Below, piece after piece: positions 42,908-51,678 of a DNA stretch of 64,000 nt. Source of the stretch: Paenibacillus mangrovi (GTDB taxonomy: Bacteria; Bacillota; Bacilli; Paenibacillales; Paenibacillaceae); the NCBI RefSeq assembly GCF_022898935.1, contig NZ_JALIRP010000008.1:62001-126000 (forward strand), in the 5' to 3' direction. The translations under genes were made by a program, and so were the position numbers. Position 1 is the stretch's first letter, and each line of letters opens with the position of its first letter. The notes beneath the pieces are model-generated. The model ran no database searches and had not been told where the DNA came from. It was given only the letters and a program-made list of their open reading frames with translations.

Positions 42908-43424
42908 CTGTCGCCAGCTCCTTTCTTAATTGCTGCAATCCGTGATATATTCTGGATTTCACCGTACCCGGCGGGATATCCATCATTTCGGCAATTTCAT
43001 CATAGGTATACCCGTAATAATGCTTGAGCAGAATCGGAAGCCGCCACTCATAATTCAGCAGAGACAGCGCTTGTAACGCATCGGTCCATGCTTCCTCCTC
43101 GTGCCTGAGCTGCCACTGCGTCTGGCGGAGAGCCTGCGCTTGGTCTTTCCAGTGCTTCTCCACCCGACTGCGACGCATCTGGTCGATATATATCCGTGTC
43201 GCCAGAGTGATCAGCCAAGAAGAAAATTTGGATTTTCCGTTATACAGATGGATTTTCTCGATGCACCTGAGCATGGTCTCCTGCGCAACATCCTCCGCCA
43301 GCAGTGGATTCATCGTCATTTTGATAAGATATTTCATTAAAAAGGAGTAGTGGGATTGCAGCAGCTGCGCCATCGCCCGTTCATCCCCGCGCTGGGCGCG
43401 TTTAATTTGCTCTTGTTCGTCCAT
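42882..43424 (-). CDS. sigY: ECF RNA polymerase sigma factor SigY
   Basis: A 180-residue ECF sigma factor. Region 2 includes DVAQETMLRCIEKIHLYNGKSKFSSWLITLATRIYID (-10 recognition), and region 4 includes EWRLPILLKHYYGYTYDEIAEMMDIPPGTVKSRIYHGL (-35 recognition helix). The start ATG 43424 gives MDEQEQI, close to Bacillus SigY; a TTG eight codons upstream is closer to AAAGGAG. A sigma-Y-type promoter lies upstream, so it is likely autoregulated, with yxlC-yxlG in the same transcript. Confidence 0.9.
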   Translation of the reverse strand: MDEQEQIKRAQRGDERAMAQLLQSHYSFLMKYLIKMTMNPLLAEDVAQETMLRCIEKIHLYNGKSKFSSWLITLATRIYIDQMRRSRVEKHWKDQAQALRQTQWQLRHEEEAWTDALQALSLLNYEWRLPILLKHYYGYTYDEIAEMMDIPPGTVKSRIYHGLQQLRKELATDEKKQTRA

Positions 43425-43513
43425 CTGCTGACCACCGGCTCCTTTCAAAGCTTACTTTTTAAGACAAAGATGTTTGCTTTAGGCCCGTACGCGACCTGTG
43501 AAATCACCCATAA

Positions 43514-43539
43514 TACGTTTAGGTTCTATGATTCGTTCA
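43514..43539 (-). promoter_or_regulatory. Sigma-Y autoregulatory promoter
   Basis: On the minus strand TGAACG (43534-43539), 16 bp, CGTA (43514-43517). The Bacillus subtilis sigma-Y promoter is TGAACG at -35 and CGTC at -10, so only one base differs. It lies about 90 bp before sigY. Confidence 0.7.
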
Positions 43540-43706
43540 CCGGATAATAAAAAAAATAATTCAGGAGGCTCATTCCAACCTGTACATGATTCAGAATACA
43601 TATTAGCAGACCCGGTTTTACCGAGCATCGGGCGGCACTCTTTTATTTTTAAACGGTAACTATTTCACGAGAAATATGTTTACCTAAGAAGAGAGCTGAC
43701 CTAACA
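43540..43706. other. Non-coding gap upstream of the sigma-Y promoter
   Basis: About 165 bp with an imperfect inverted repeat (GGTAACTATTTC/GAAATATGTTTACC, 43657-43686) and a small CCGA-GCA-TCGG hairpin near 43620. No gene seen. Confidence 0.35.
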
Positions 43707-43755
43707 ATAAAACAAGCGACTACCTTATGATCCGGCAGCCGCTTGTTTTATTTGT
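43707..43755. terminator. Terminator downstream of gerE
   Basis: AAAACAAGCG (43709-43718) pairs with CGCTTGTTTT (43740-43749); inner bases add a mismatched extension. Flanks are T-rich on both strands (TTATTGTT on minus). It ends the gerE transcript 13 bp after the stop of the small downstream gene. Confidence 0.85.
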
Positions 43756-43767
43756 AACTAGATGAGA

Positions 43768-43881
43768 TCACTTATCACTCTCATTTTTCCTTAAAGCAAA
43801 GAACCTTCTCTCCATGCCCTCCTTATAAATAAAGAAGACATAGTACAGAAGGCCAAGGGCGCTTTTGAAGGCATCGATCAA
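43768..43881 (-). CDS. Candidate small amphipathic protein translationally coupled to gerE
   Basis: A 37-residue reading whose TTG start overlaps the gerE stop (TTTGA). It begins LIDAFKSALGLLYYVFFIYK and ends ALRKNESDK: a hydrophobic, helix-prone front half and a charged tail. GGGGAAT in the gerE 3' end could act as ribosome site. The stop is directly followed by the gerE terminator, as expected for a last gene. An internal ATG (43815) would give 15 residues. I recognise no family. Confidence 0.42.
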   Translation of the reverse strand: MIDAFKSALGLLYYVFFIYKEGMERRFFALRKNESDK

Positions 43882-44102
43882 ATCTTTAATTCCCCGAGCT
43901 TGATCAGCTCGACGACGGCCTGAGAACGGCCTTTGACATTGAGTTTCTGCATGACGTTGGAGATATGGTTCCGCACCGTCTTCTCACTGATAAACAACTG
44001 TCCGGCAATATCGCGGGTCGTTTTATCCTGAACAAGCAGCTCGAACACTTCACGTTCACGGTGAGTCAATAAAAATTTGCTTTTATGATCGTTTCCCTTC
44101 AA
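43878..44102 (-). CDS. gerE: GerE, late sporulation transcription regulator
   Basis: A 74-residue LuxR-type helix-turn-helix protein, the same length as Bacillus subtilis GerE. LLTHREREVFELLVQDKT and ISEKTVRNHISNVMQKLNVK are the DNA-binding core, and KGRSQAVVELIKLGELKI the C-terminus. In Bacillus it acts in the mother cell with sigma-K to switch coat genes on or off. TTG 44102 is the start, after AAGGAGGGG; the longer reading to 44162 is discarded. Confidence 0.94.
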   Translation of the reverse strand: MKGNDHKSKFLLTHREREVFELLVQDKTTRDIAGQLFISEKTVRNHISNVMQKLNVKGRSQAVVELIKLGELKI

Positions 44103-44249
44103 TGGTGTCACCCCTCCTTGCTCGGGTTTGTATGGTATAACAAGGTAAAGGGATACAGTCAACTCATATTATGTAAGGTCCCGATTAATGGTGTCGTTAC
44201 AGGTGAAAAATAGGCTTGCGCCTTGATGGGCAGGCATCGCATGAATAAA

Positions 44250-44312
44250 AATGCACCCCTTAAGTTACATCGGATTCCCCGGAAGGTCCCGATTATTTTA
44301 AGGGGTGCATAT
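44250..44312 (-). terminator. Terminator of the beta-helix protein gene
   Basis: ATGCACCCCTTA and TAAGGGGTGCAT form a 12-bp perfect stem around a 36-nt loop; the minus strand continues TTTTTATTC. Confidence 0.8.
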
Positions 44313-44339
44313 TAGTTATGGTTCAGCCATCATAGCTGT

Positions 44340-45881
44340 TTATTCGTAGGCGCCCATGTTTACGCCAGCTCCCAGAACCCGAGCTTTTCCTTCGATATCC
44401 AGAGTTCCAATGATGTTCGTATCCATTAGTCCCGAATCAACGGCTGGCGAGGCTGATTGCAGGTGGAAATCATTGGAGGAAGCGTTCAGGAACAAAGGAT
44501 CCGCGAACAGGGAATGAGCATCATTACCTGTTCCATTTCTGTATGCAGCAAAACCTGTATACAGGTTATTCTTCCAGGTCCAAGTAGCCTTAGAGCTTCC
44601 GCCTGGAGCAAAATACAAGTTATAGTCGACCACGTTCCCTGAATTTTTCGTATATCCGTTATAGATCAGCACATTCGCGGAACTGGCTACGAAAATATTA
44701 TTTTCAATAATATTGTTTTGGGTGTCGTATTGAACGTACAGCTGTCCGTTGCCGTCACCCAAGGTGTCATTTTTGTACAACGTGTTGTTGATGATACGGC
44801 AGTTCACCGTTGAACCGCGCTTTGTGTCATAACCTCCCATGGCAATCCCCGTTAAGCGGTTATTATAGATCAGATTACTGCGAATCGTAATGTTGCTCGT
44901 GGCTTTCCCGGCATGCTCGGAGACGATTTCGATCCCGATGTCATTATTGTAGCTGTAGTTCCGCTCGATGATGCTGTCTTTACCCCCATCGACATAAATA
45001 CCGTCTGCCCCATTGCTGTTGTTCGGAAGCTTTTTTCCGTAGGAAGGATTGTAATTGGAAGTAATATTGTACACCTCGTTGCCACTCACGAATCCGTTTC
45101 GTGCCTGATCATAGGCCGCATTTGGAGATTTGCCCTCGAACCCGATCATGTCGATGCCGATGTTGTCATTATCATGGATCTTGTTGCCCGTCACGGAAAA
45201 GGTATCAACATTGCCGTTTAACACGAGGGATTCACTGGAACCCAGCACCAAATTATAGAGCTCATTGCCTTCAATCGTAACGTCATGGATGGACTCCGGC
45301 GCTTTAGTTCCATACACGGCAATGCCGTGGGCATCCCGTCCGAGAAGATTGCTTCCCGTAGGGGTTGACGTGTTTTTAATATCATGGATTTTGTTGCTCG
45401 ACAGCGATATGAAGCCTCCGGCGCCGTGAACATAAATCCCGACAGGCATAACATTGCTTATGGTCGTGGTATAGTTGCGGATTTCAAACCCTTGAATGGT
45501 AATATAATTGGCATCGGCGATGTCGATCATGCCTTCGGTACCGCTCACGGAAAGCCCTGTTCCATCGATGACGGCCTGCTCCGAATCATAGCTGGTGAAG
45601 GTGATCGGCCCTTGATCGGCAGAACCTGATTTTGTGATCTTGAGTTTTTCGTTATATACTCCGCCGCGGACGTAAACTGTACTCCCCGGACCTGCGGTAT
45701 CTGCTGCATGCTGCAAAGTTTTCCATGGTGCGCTGACTGTGCCGGCATTCGAATCGCTCCCGTTTGCCGCCACATAATACTCGGTACCGGCAGCCGCAGC
45801 CACAGGCGCTTTAAAGCTTCCGATCGAAAATCCCAATAAAGCAATGCTTGCTCCCACCATCAGTGTTTTACCGAATCTCAT
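44340..45881 (-). CDS. Secreted right-handed parallel beta-helix protein (pectate-lyase-like)
   Basis: A 513-residue exported protein. The signal peptide ends APVAAAAG, and the mature protein opens EYYVAANGSDSNAGTVSAPWKTLQHA, the usual start of secreted beta-helix polysaccharide lyases and epimerase-like proteins. Repeats rich in Asn and Ile follow (NYITIQGFEIRNYT, IHDVTIEGNELYNL, SNITIRSNLIYNN, NNIIENNIFVAS). It ends with ALDSG/AVDSG-like and NMGAYE motifs. Likely acts on an outside polysaccharide such as pectin; catalytic residues are not assigned. It is next to the galactoside locus. Confidence 0.83.
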   Translation of the reverse strand: MRFGKTLMVGASIALLGFSIGSFKAPVAAAAGTEYYVAANGSDSNAGTVSAPWKTLQHAADTAGPGSTVYVRGGVYNEKLKITKSGSADQGPITFTSYDSEQAVIDGTGLSVSGTEGMIDIADANYITIQGFEIRNYTTTISNVMPVGIYVHGAGGFISLSSNKIHDIKNTSTPTGSNLLGRDAHGIAVYGTKAPESIHDVTIEGNELYNLVLGSSESLVLNGNVDTFSVTGNKIHDNDNIGIDMIGFEGKSPNAAYDQARNGFVSGNEVYNITSNYNPSYGKKLPNNSNGADGIYVDGGKDSIIERNYSYNNDIGIEIVSEHAGKATSNITIRSNLIYNNRLTGIAMGGYDTKRGSTVNCRIINNTLYKNDTLGDGNGQLYVQYDTQNNIIENNIFVASSANVLIYNGYTKNSGNVVDYNLYFAPGGSSKATWTWKNNLYTGFAAYRNGTGNDAHSLFADPLFLNASSNDFHLQSASPAVDSGLMDTNIIGTLDIEGKARVLGAGVNMGAYE

Positions 45882-45970
45882 GAATTATCAGCCTCCCCGG
45901 ATTTATATATTTTAAGCCGGACTTCAGTAAGTCCGCAGCCTAAAACCAGTCAGACAGATCCTTTCTTTCC

Positions 45971-47272
45971 TTACCGCAGAACCGGGATGAAATCCCGCTC
46001 CGCTTCGTACAGTTCTTCGAACATATCGCCGATTTCGGCGAGTGAGCATACGGCAGCGGACAGCGGATCAACCATCAGCGCATGCCGGGCCATTTCTTTG
46101 TCACTTGCGAGCACCGCACCCACAGCCAGATCAAAAAAGGCCATATTGGAACGGCATAGAGCGGCCAGATGTTCAGGCAGACTGCCGAATCGGCATGGAT
46201 TGATGCCACTTCGGTCGACCATGCAGGCGAATTCTACGATGCCACCTGCCGATAGATTGTGGATCAGGCCATCATTCGGCACATTCCCGTAGATCACCTT
46301 TGGTTCATTCTTCAACATCGCTTCGATGATAATGGCCGCATACTCATTGCTTGGCTTCAGTTCAAGCGGAAGCGTTCCTTCGAGCTGCTGAATGATCCTC
46401 TCATCGTTTTCCCTGCGCCAAATCGGCCAATTGTCCGCATAATAACCTGTTGCTCCGTTATAACCTGAACTGCAGTGCTGATCGATCAGCGATTGGCGTT
46501 TACGGTAGTAAGGGATGTATTCCGAGAAATGACCGCTGGATTCCGAAACGAAGGCCCCCAGATATTTCATGGCATCAAACCTGACGGGGTCTTTCTTCAG
46601 TACTTCGGGATCCTTCATTTTCTCCATAAGTACAGGGTATAGATCCTTGCCGGCATGACTCAGCTCTACAAACCAGGACATATGGTTAATCCCCGCAGCC
46701 CTCCACTTCATCTCCGAATAAGGGACCCCCGCAAATTTGGCTAATCGCTTAGACGTGTTCTGTATGGAGTGGCATAAGCCGACGACCGGAATTTCCGTGA
46801 ATCTAGAGGTCAGAAGTGTAACCGCCGACATCGGATTCGTGTAATTAAGGATGATCGTATCCGGACAGAGATCCTCAATATCCCGAATGATTTCCATCCA
46901 GGAAGGAAGCGTGCGCAGCGTTTTAAAAAGCCCTCCTGGACCAAGGGTATCGCCTATACATTGATTCACACCGTATTTCAAAGGAATTTCATACTCATAT
47001 CGGACGGTTTGCAGTCCACCCACTTCAATTTGATTAATAACGAACTGTGAACCCCCGATCACTTCTCTGCGGCCTTGGGATGCGATCACGTCCCACTTCT
47101 TTCCTGAGAGTTCTATAATTTGTTCGACCAGCTTACGGGCAATCTCCAATCGTTCCGGGTCAATATCCACCAGCGCAATCGTGCCGCCCTCAACCCCTTC
47201 AATCAGCATAATATCTGTGGTAATCTCCTGTGTAAAAGCGCTGCCGGCGCCGATAATCGAAATTTTTGTCAT
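45971..47272 (-). CDS. melA: Glycoside hydrolase family 4 alpha-galactosidase (MelA-type)
   Basis: A 433-residue NAD- and Mn-dependent glycosidase. KISIIGAGSAFTQEITTDI is the NAD-binding start, NYTNPMSAVT and GLCHSIQNTSK mark the active site, with GINHMSWFVEL following. In GH4 the CH(S)x motif goes with alpha-galactosidases, whereas CHEV is described for alpha-galacturonidases, so CHSI favours alpha-galactosidase. GAAGGGGAG precedes the ATG. It is the last gene of an importer operon whose binding-protein gene is truncated. Confidence 0.87.
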   Translation of the reverse strand: MTKISIIGAGSAFTQEITTDIMLIEGVEGGTIALVDIDPERLEIARKLVEQIIELSGKKWDVIASQGRREVIGGSQFVINQIEVGGLQTVRYEYEIPLKYGVNQCIGDTLGPGGLFKTLRTLPSWMEIIRDIEDLCPDTIILNYTNPMSAVTLLTSRFTEIPVVGLCHSIQNTSKRLAKFAGVPYSEMKWRAAGINHMSWFVELSHAGKDLYPVLMEKMKDPEVLKKDPVRFDAMKYLGAFVSESSGHFSEYIPYYRKRQSLIDQHCSSGYNGATGYYADNWPIWRRENDERIIQQLEGTLPLELKPSNEYAAIIIEAMLKNEPKVIYGNVPNDGLIHNLSAGGIVEFACMVDRSGINPCRFGSLPEHLAALCRSNMAFFDLAVGAVLASDKEMARHALMVDPLSAAVCSLAEIGDMFEELYEAERDFIPVLR

Positions 47273-47291
47273 CGGTCTTCTCCCCTTCTAT

Positions 47292-48116
47292 TTACTTCAT
47301 GCCTGTCATCGTCAGGCCTTTGATAAATTGTTTTTGGAAAATCAGAAACACGACAATAACCGGAAGCGTAATCAGTACAGCAGCCGACATCACGACGTTA
47401 TAATTGACCATATGCGTCCCGTTAAAATAAACCAGAGCCAACGGAACGGTCATTTTACTCTCGTCATTCAAAATAATGAGCGGCCATAAATAATTGTTCC
47501 AGGAATTCATAAAGGTAAAAATGCCGAGGGCAGACAGCATAGGCAGAATCAACGGCGCGATAATCCGAACCATCAGCCTAAGCTCACTGGCGCCATCCAT
47601 TCTTGCTGCATCTAGCAGATCCTGCGGGATATCTTCAATAAATTGCTTGGCTAGAAAAACGCCGTAAGAGCTCACCAGATTCGGCAAAATAATAGCCATC
47701 AAATGGTTCACCAAACCTAATTTCGCCGTAACCAGGTAGGTCGGAATCATAATCACCTGAAACGGAATCATCATCGTCGCGAGAATAAGAATGAACAGCA
47801 GCTTCTGTCCTTTAAATTGATGTTTGGCAAAAATATAACCGGCAAGGGCGCTTGTAAAAAGGGTCGCTGCTGTAATCACAACGGATGTCACGGCACTGTT
47901 CATCAGCCATCTCACAAACGGCGCATCTACCAGCACGGTACGGTAGCCCTCGAAACTAGCCTTACGCGGTAAAAATGTATGCGAACCGGATACGATTTCC
48001 ATATTGCTTTTAAGCGAAGACAAAACCATCCATACATAAGGCAGCAGCATCACACAAGCGGCCAAGATCAACACGATCATAATCAAACCATCCAGCCATT
48101 TATTTCTGCGGTGCAT
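47292..48116 (-). CDS. Galactoside ABC transporter permease (MalG type)
   Basis: A 274-residue permease with about six helices and the EAA loop IPQDLLDAARMDGASELRLMVRIIAPL. The end FIKGLTMTGMK is the family C-terminus. GGGAG precedes the ATG at 10 nt. It starts 18 bp after the MalF-type partner and 19 bp before melA. Confidence 0.9.
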   Translation of the reverse strand: MHRRNKWLDGLIMIVLILAACVMLLPYVWMVLSSLKSNMEIVSGSHTFLPRKASFEGYRTVLVDAPFVRWLMNSAVTSVVITAATLFTSALAGYIFAKHQFKGQKLLFILILATMMIPFQVIMIPTYLVTAKLGLVNHLMAIILPNLVSSYGVFLAKQFIEDIPQDLLDAARMDGASELRLMVRIIAPLILPMLSALGIFTFMNSWNNYLWPLIILNDESKMTVPLALVYFNGTHMVNYNVVMSAAVLITLPVIVVFLIFQKQFIKGLTMTGMK

Positions 48117-48134
48117 ATGCGCAAAGCTCCCTCG

Positions 48135-49076
48135 TCAATATTCCCACTCCGTACGCCCCCATTTGAGCTGCAGTAAGGTAACCAATAAAATGATCATCAG
48201 AAACACGGTAGCCATGGCCGATGCATACCCCATGTTGGAGTTTGAAAAGGCCTGTTCGTAAATGTGTAAAGCCAGCACCCTTGTTTCATTAAACGGTTCT
48301 CCCTTGGTCATGATCTGGAACTGGGCGAAGGCTTGGAAATAGGAGATGACCGTGGTGACGGAAATAAACAGCATCGATCTTCGAAGCAGCGGTAGCGTAA
48401 TATTCCTGAATAAATTCCAGAGGTTTGCCCCATCCAGAATGGCAGCCTCATAATACATATCCGGGATCGAATCCAGACCCGCAATAAAGAGGACGATATT
48501 GTACCCGATATCCGCCCACAGCGTCATCATAATGACCGAATGCAGTGCATAATGAGGATCGCTTAACCACTGTATGGGAGCCATGTGCAGCTTGGCGAGA
48601 AGGATATTAAACAGCCCGTGATTGAAATTGAACATTGTGCTCCATACAATGGCTGTTCCTGCAAGCGGAGCGATCGTCGGCAGAAAAAATACGGTGCGCA
48701 TCAAACTCCGCAGCCAGCCCGTTCTGATCCGCTGGATCGCCACAGCGATCATCAGCGTGATGATCATGTTAACCACAACGGCAATAACCACAAATTTAAA
48801 CGTTACCCAAAGCGACTTCACAAACACCGAATCGCCCAGCATGCGGATATAGTTGTCAGCTCCGACAAAGAGAGCGCTTGCACTAAGCGGATTGTATTTA
48901 AATACCGATAACCCGAGACTCCATCCGATGGGAAAAAAGGCAAATACGCCAAACAACAGCAGAATGGGTGCTAACGACAGGTAAATAAATCTCTTTCCGC
49001 CCTTGCGGCCCATTTGTTCGATCCCTGGCTGAATTCCTTTATTTCTGCCCGTTGCAGTGCCATGATTCATGCTCAT
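48135..49076 (-). CDS. Galactoside ABC transporter permease (MalF type)
   Basis: A 313-residue permease. The first helix is RFIYLSLAPILLLFGVFAFFP, and the EAA loop is MYYEAAILDGANLWNLFRNITLP. It begins 10 bp after the stop of the truncated binding-protein gene. The reading frame is intact, but the upstream promoter region appears deleted, so expression is uncertain. Confidence 0.9.
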   Translation of the reverse strand: MSMNHGTATGRNKGIQPGIEQMGRKGGKRFIYLSLAPILLLFGVFAFFPIGWSLGLSVFKYNPLSASALFVGADNYIRMLGDSVFVKSLWVTFKFVVIAVVVNMIITLMIAVAIQRIRTGWLRSLMRTVFFLPTIAPLAGTAIVWSTMFNFNHGLFNILLAKLHMAPIQWLSDPHYALHSVIMMTLWADIGYNIVLFIAGLDSIPDMYYEAAILDGANLWNLFRNITLPLLRRSMLFISVTTVISYFQAFAQFQIMTKGEPFNETRVLALHIYEQAFSNSNMGYASAMATVFLMIILLVTLLQLKWGRTEWEY

Positions 49077-49086
49077 ACAACTCCGA

Positions 49087-49904
49087 TCATTTATGTTGAT
49101 CCTGACTTTCGTTGATAGTCTTTTCTATATTTTGAAGTCCCGCTTCGACCGTTTCCTGCCCGCAGGCCATCAATTGGAAGTGATCATTAATCGTTTTGAA
49201 GAAGAAATCTCGGTCGGCAATCGGGCCGATCCATTGTCCCAGCTGCAAAATATCAAGTGAGGTTTTCATATAAGGGTTCGCTTTGAGGAATTCCGGATTT
49301 TCAGCCACTGGCTTTTTAGCTGGAACAGTGAATGTGCTTACGTTCCATGCGAGTAGATTTTCATTGGAGGAGATGTATGTGATAAAATCGACGGCTGCTT
49401 TCTGCTGTTTGCTCTTCTCTGCGGCTACGAGACCCCAGCCTGACTCGGCTGCAAAGGAAGGCGGATTCGTTGTAAAGGAAGGTACGGGCACATACTCAAA
49501 GTCTTTGACCTTGTATGTATTCAGCCCTGCGGCTATGGTCCAGGGACCACGATAGGTCATCGCCGAGTTGCCTTGGAAGAAGTAATCGGAAGTATCTAGT
49601 TCGCCGCCGAACGTCGTGAGGTCTGCTACTTTATCGTCGGTAATGAGGGAGGTCAAGGCAGTCATAGCCTTCTTGGCTTCAGGTGTCTGAAAATTAACGT
49701 GGTCGTTCTCTCCCCAATATTTGCCGTTCTGCTGCAAAATCAAGGACAGGAACGTAAAGGTGATGTTGTCGCCGGATACGAAGTCAAAGCCTTTGATCTT
49801 GATGCCATGATCGCTACGCACCGTCAGTTTCTTCGCATCCGCCACAAGCTCATCCCAGGTGGAAGGAGGACTATCAATGCCGTGATCCTTTAGCATTTGC
49901 GGGT
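49087..49904 (-). pseudogene. Sugar-binding protein gene with its 5' part deleted
   Basis: The remaining frame encodes only about the C-terminal 270 residues of a family 1 solute-binding protein, entering at HPQMLKDHGIDSPPSTWDEL, a stretch that lies about one third into complete homologues. The signal peptide, lipobox and N-lobe are missing. The C-terminal part is intact (SGWGLVAAEKSKQQKAAVDF, end ESQDQHK). At about 49900 it abuts the truncated LacI gene on the other strand; both have lost their starts, so one deletion took both 5' ends and the shared control region. Confidence 0.82.
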
Positions 49905-50609
49905 GTGAATAGGCCCGAAGTTTTGCAACAAATTACGAATAAGCATCAGACCGATGGTCTGATTATTATTGAAGGCATTGAGAAAAAACTTTACAGTTTA
50001 ATCAAAAAACACGTTAAACACATCGTCGGCATTGACGTGTCCGACCCTGGCATCCCGACGATTTCATATGACCGCGTCGAAGCTGGCCGCGCAGCTGTCC
50101 AGCATCTGATTGATCAGGGGCACCGCGTCATTATGTTTATTGGAGGAACCGGCTTATCCGGTGAATTTGAGCGGGAGAAAAGATTCCGTGGCTACAAGCT
50201 GGCGCTGGAGCAGGCCGGGCTGACGGTCCATCCGCATCTTGTCCTGAATGCCGAATGGGAACCGGATCATGCCTATCACCTCATGTTAAAGTACCTTGAC
50301 ACGCATTGCGACCAACTTCCGACAGCCGTTTTTGCCGCTAGTGATATTATGGCGATGGCGGCCATGCGCGCCATTTCGGAGAAAGGCTACCAGTTGCCGC
50401 AGGATTTCGCCATTATAGGTTTTGATGACAATGAACCGTCCCGATATACCGTTCCTCCGCTTTCGACGATTCATGTCCCAACTTTTGAGATTGGCATGGT
50501 TGCTGCAAGAACGATTCTGCAGAGTATTCATTCCCCTTATCCGCTGCCCATTAAGATCTTGCTGCCATTTCAGCCTATTTTCAGGCAATCCAGTAATCGG
50601 AAAATATAA
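49905..50609 (+). pseudogene. LacI-family regulator gene with its 5' part deleted
   Basis: About 234 codons remain, from NRPEVLQQITNKHQTDGLII onward. This is the effector-binding domain of a LacI-family regulator (ASDIMAMAAMRAISEKGYQLP, GFDDNEPSRYTVPPLSTIH, end LPFQPIFRQSS). The helix-turn-helix and roughly the first 90-110 residues are gone, so it cannot bind DNA as a LacI protein. A GTG at 49905 has no ribosome site. It was probably the divergent regulator of the galactoside operon. Confidence 0.82.
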
Positions 50610-50621
50610 TTGACAATAAGA

Positions 50622-50687
50622 AGCCTCTCTATCGGATGCTGAAAGGAATCATTCCTTTGCAGCCCGAAAGAGAGGCTTTATTCTTTC
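50622..50687 (+). terminator. Terminator after the LacI remnant
   Basis: AGCCTCTCT (50622-50630) pairs with AGAGAGGCT (50669-50677), with an inner branch, followed by TTATTCTTTCC. Confidence 0.75.
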
Positions 50688-50748
50688 CTCGTAGAAAATA
50701 AGGATTGACAGTCACCAAGCAACTAAATTATGATTGAAATCATGATAT

Positions 50749-50763
50749 TGATAATCATTATCA
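50749..50763. promoter_or_regulatory. Fur box upstream of efeO
   Basis: TGATAATCATTATCA is a perfect 7-1-7 match to the Bacillus Fur consensus TGATAATNATTATCA. It overlaps the presumed promoter region about 50 bp before efeO, so the operon should be repressed by iron. Confidence 0.9.
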
Positions 50764-50811
50764 ATAAAACACTGAAATACATATTATACATATAAAAAGG
50801 AGCTGCTTTTC

Positions 50812-51675
50812 TTGAAATATAAAGTCATTCTACCCACAAGTGTATTGGTCGCTTCCCTGCTTTTCAGCGGATGCGGGCAAAAGGAAAACGCCGAAGCTGG
50901 CCAGACGCCTGCAGCACCTACTACAACGGAAACGAGCACCACGCCTCCAGCTGATTTTACCGTAGCCGTTGAGCAGTATCGTACCTTTGCTGTCGAGCAG
51001 TGTGATCTGTTCGTGAAGGAAACGGAAAAATTCACGAATGCCGTTAAATCCGGAAAGCTGGAGGAAGCGAAAAAGCTGTACGCTCCAGCTCGTTCTTACT
51101 ACGAACGGATTGAGCCGGTTGCTGAGGCACTTGGGGATTTGGACCCGAATATCGATGCGCGGGTGAATGACGTTGACGCAGCAGACTGGCGCGGCTTCCA
51201 CCGCATTGAAAAAGCACTCTGGGAGGATAACACGACAGCCGGGCAAGAAGGTTACGCAGATCAGCTGTTGAAAGACGCTCAGCTTCTCCGGGCCAAAATC
51301 GAAACAATCGATATTGACGCCAGCCTGATGGTTACTGGAGCGGTTGAGCTCCTAAACGAAGTATCCTCCTCCAAGGTCACCGGCGAGGAAGAGCTGTATT
51401 CCCATACGGATCTGTATGACTTTGCCGCGAATGTGGAAGGCGCATATAAGATTTTCGAAATCCTGAAGCCTGAGCTAGCTAAAAAGGATGCCGATCTGGA
51501 AAAAGAAATTGGCGAACGCTTCGACATACTGCAAAAAGAACTTGATACTTACAAAAAAGGAGATGGCTACGTGGATTACACCGAGCTGAAAGATGACGAG
51601 GTCCGCAAACTCAGCCAAAATCTCGATGCTCTAGCCGAGCCCCTGTCCAACATGGGCAAGATTCTAGGAGTGTAA
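50812..51675 (+). CDS. efeO: EfeO-like iron uptake lipoprotein (M75 domain)
   Basis: A 287-residue lipoprotein with lipobox LFSGC. After a Thr/Ala-rich linker, the M75 (imelysin-type) domain begins near residue 45; HRIEKALWEDN carries the HxxE metal motif, and FAANVEGAYKIFEILKPELA is the usual central helix. The cupredoxin domain found in E. coli EfeO is absent, which is the short form seen in many Gram-positives. TTG 50812 follows AAAAGGAG. First gene of efeOBU under a Fur box. Confidence 0.9.
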   Translation: MKYKVILPTSVLVASLLFSGCGQKENAEAGQTPAAPTTTETSTTPPADFTVAVEQYRTFAVEQCDLFVKETEKFTNAVKSGKLEEAKKLYAPARSYYERIEPVAEALGDLDPNIDARVNDVDAADWRGFHRIEKALWEDNTTAGQEGYADQLLKDAQLLRAKIETIDIDASLMVTGAVELLNEVSSSKVTGEEELYSHTDLYDFAANVEGAYKIFEILKPELAKKDADLEKEIGERFDILQKELDTYKKGDGYVDYTELKDDEVRKLSQNLDALAEPLSNMGKILGV

Positions 51676-51678
51676 GAC

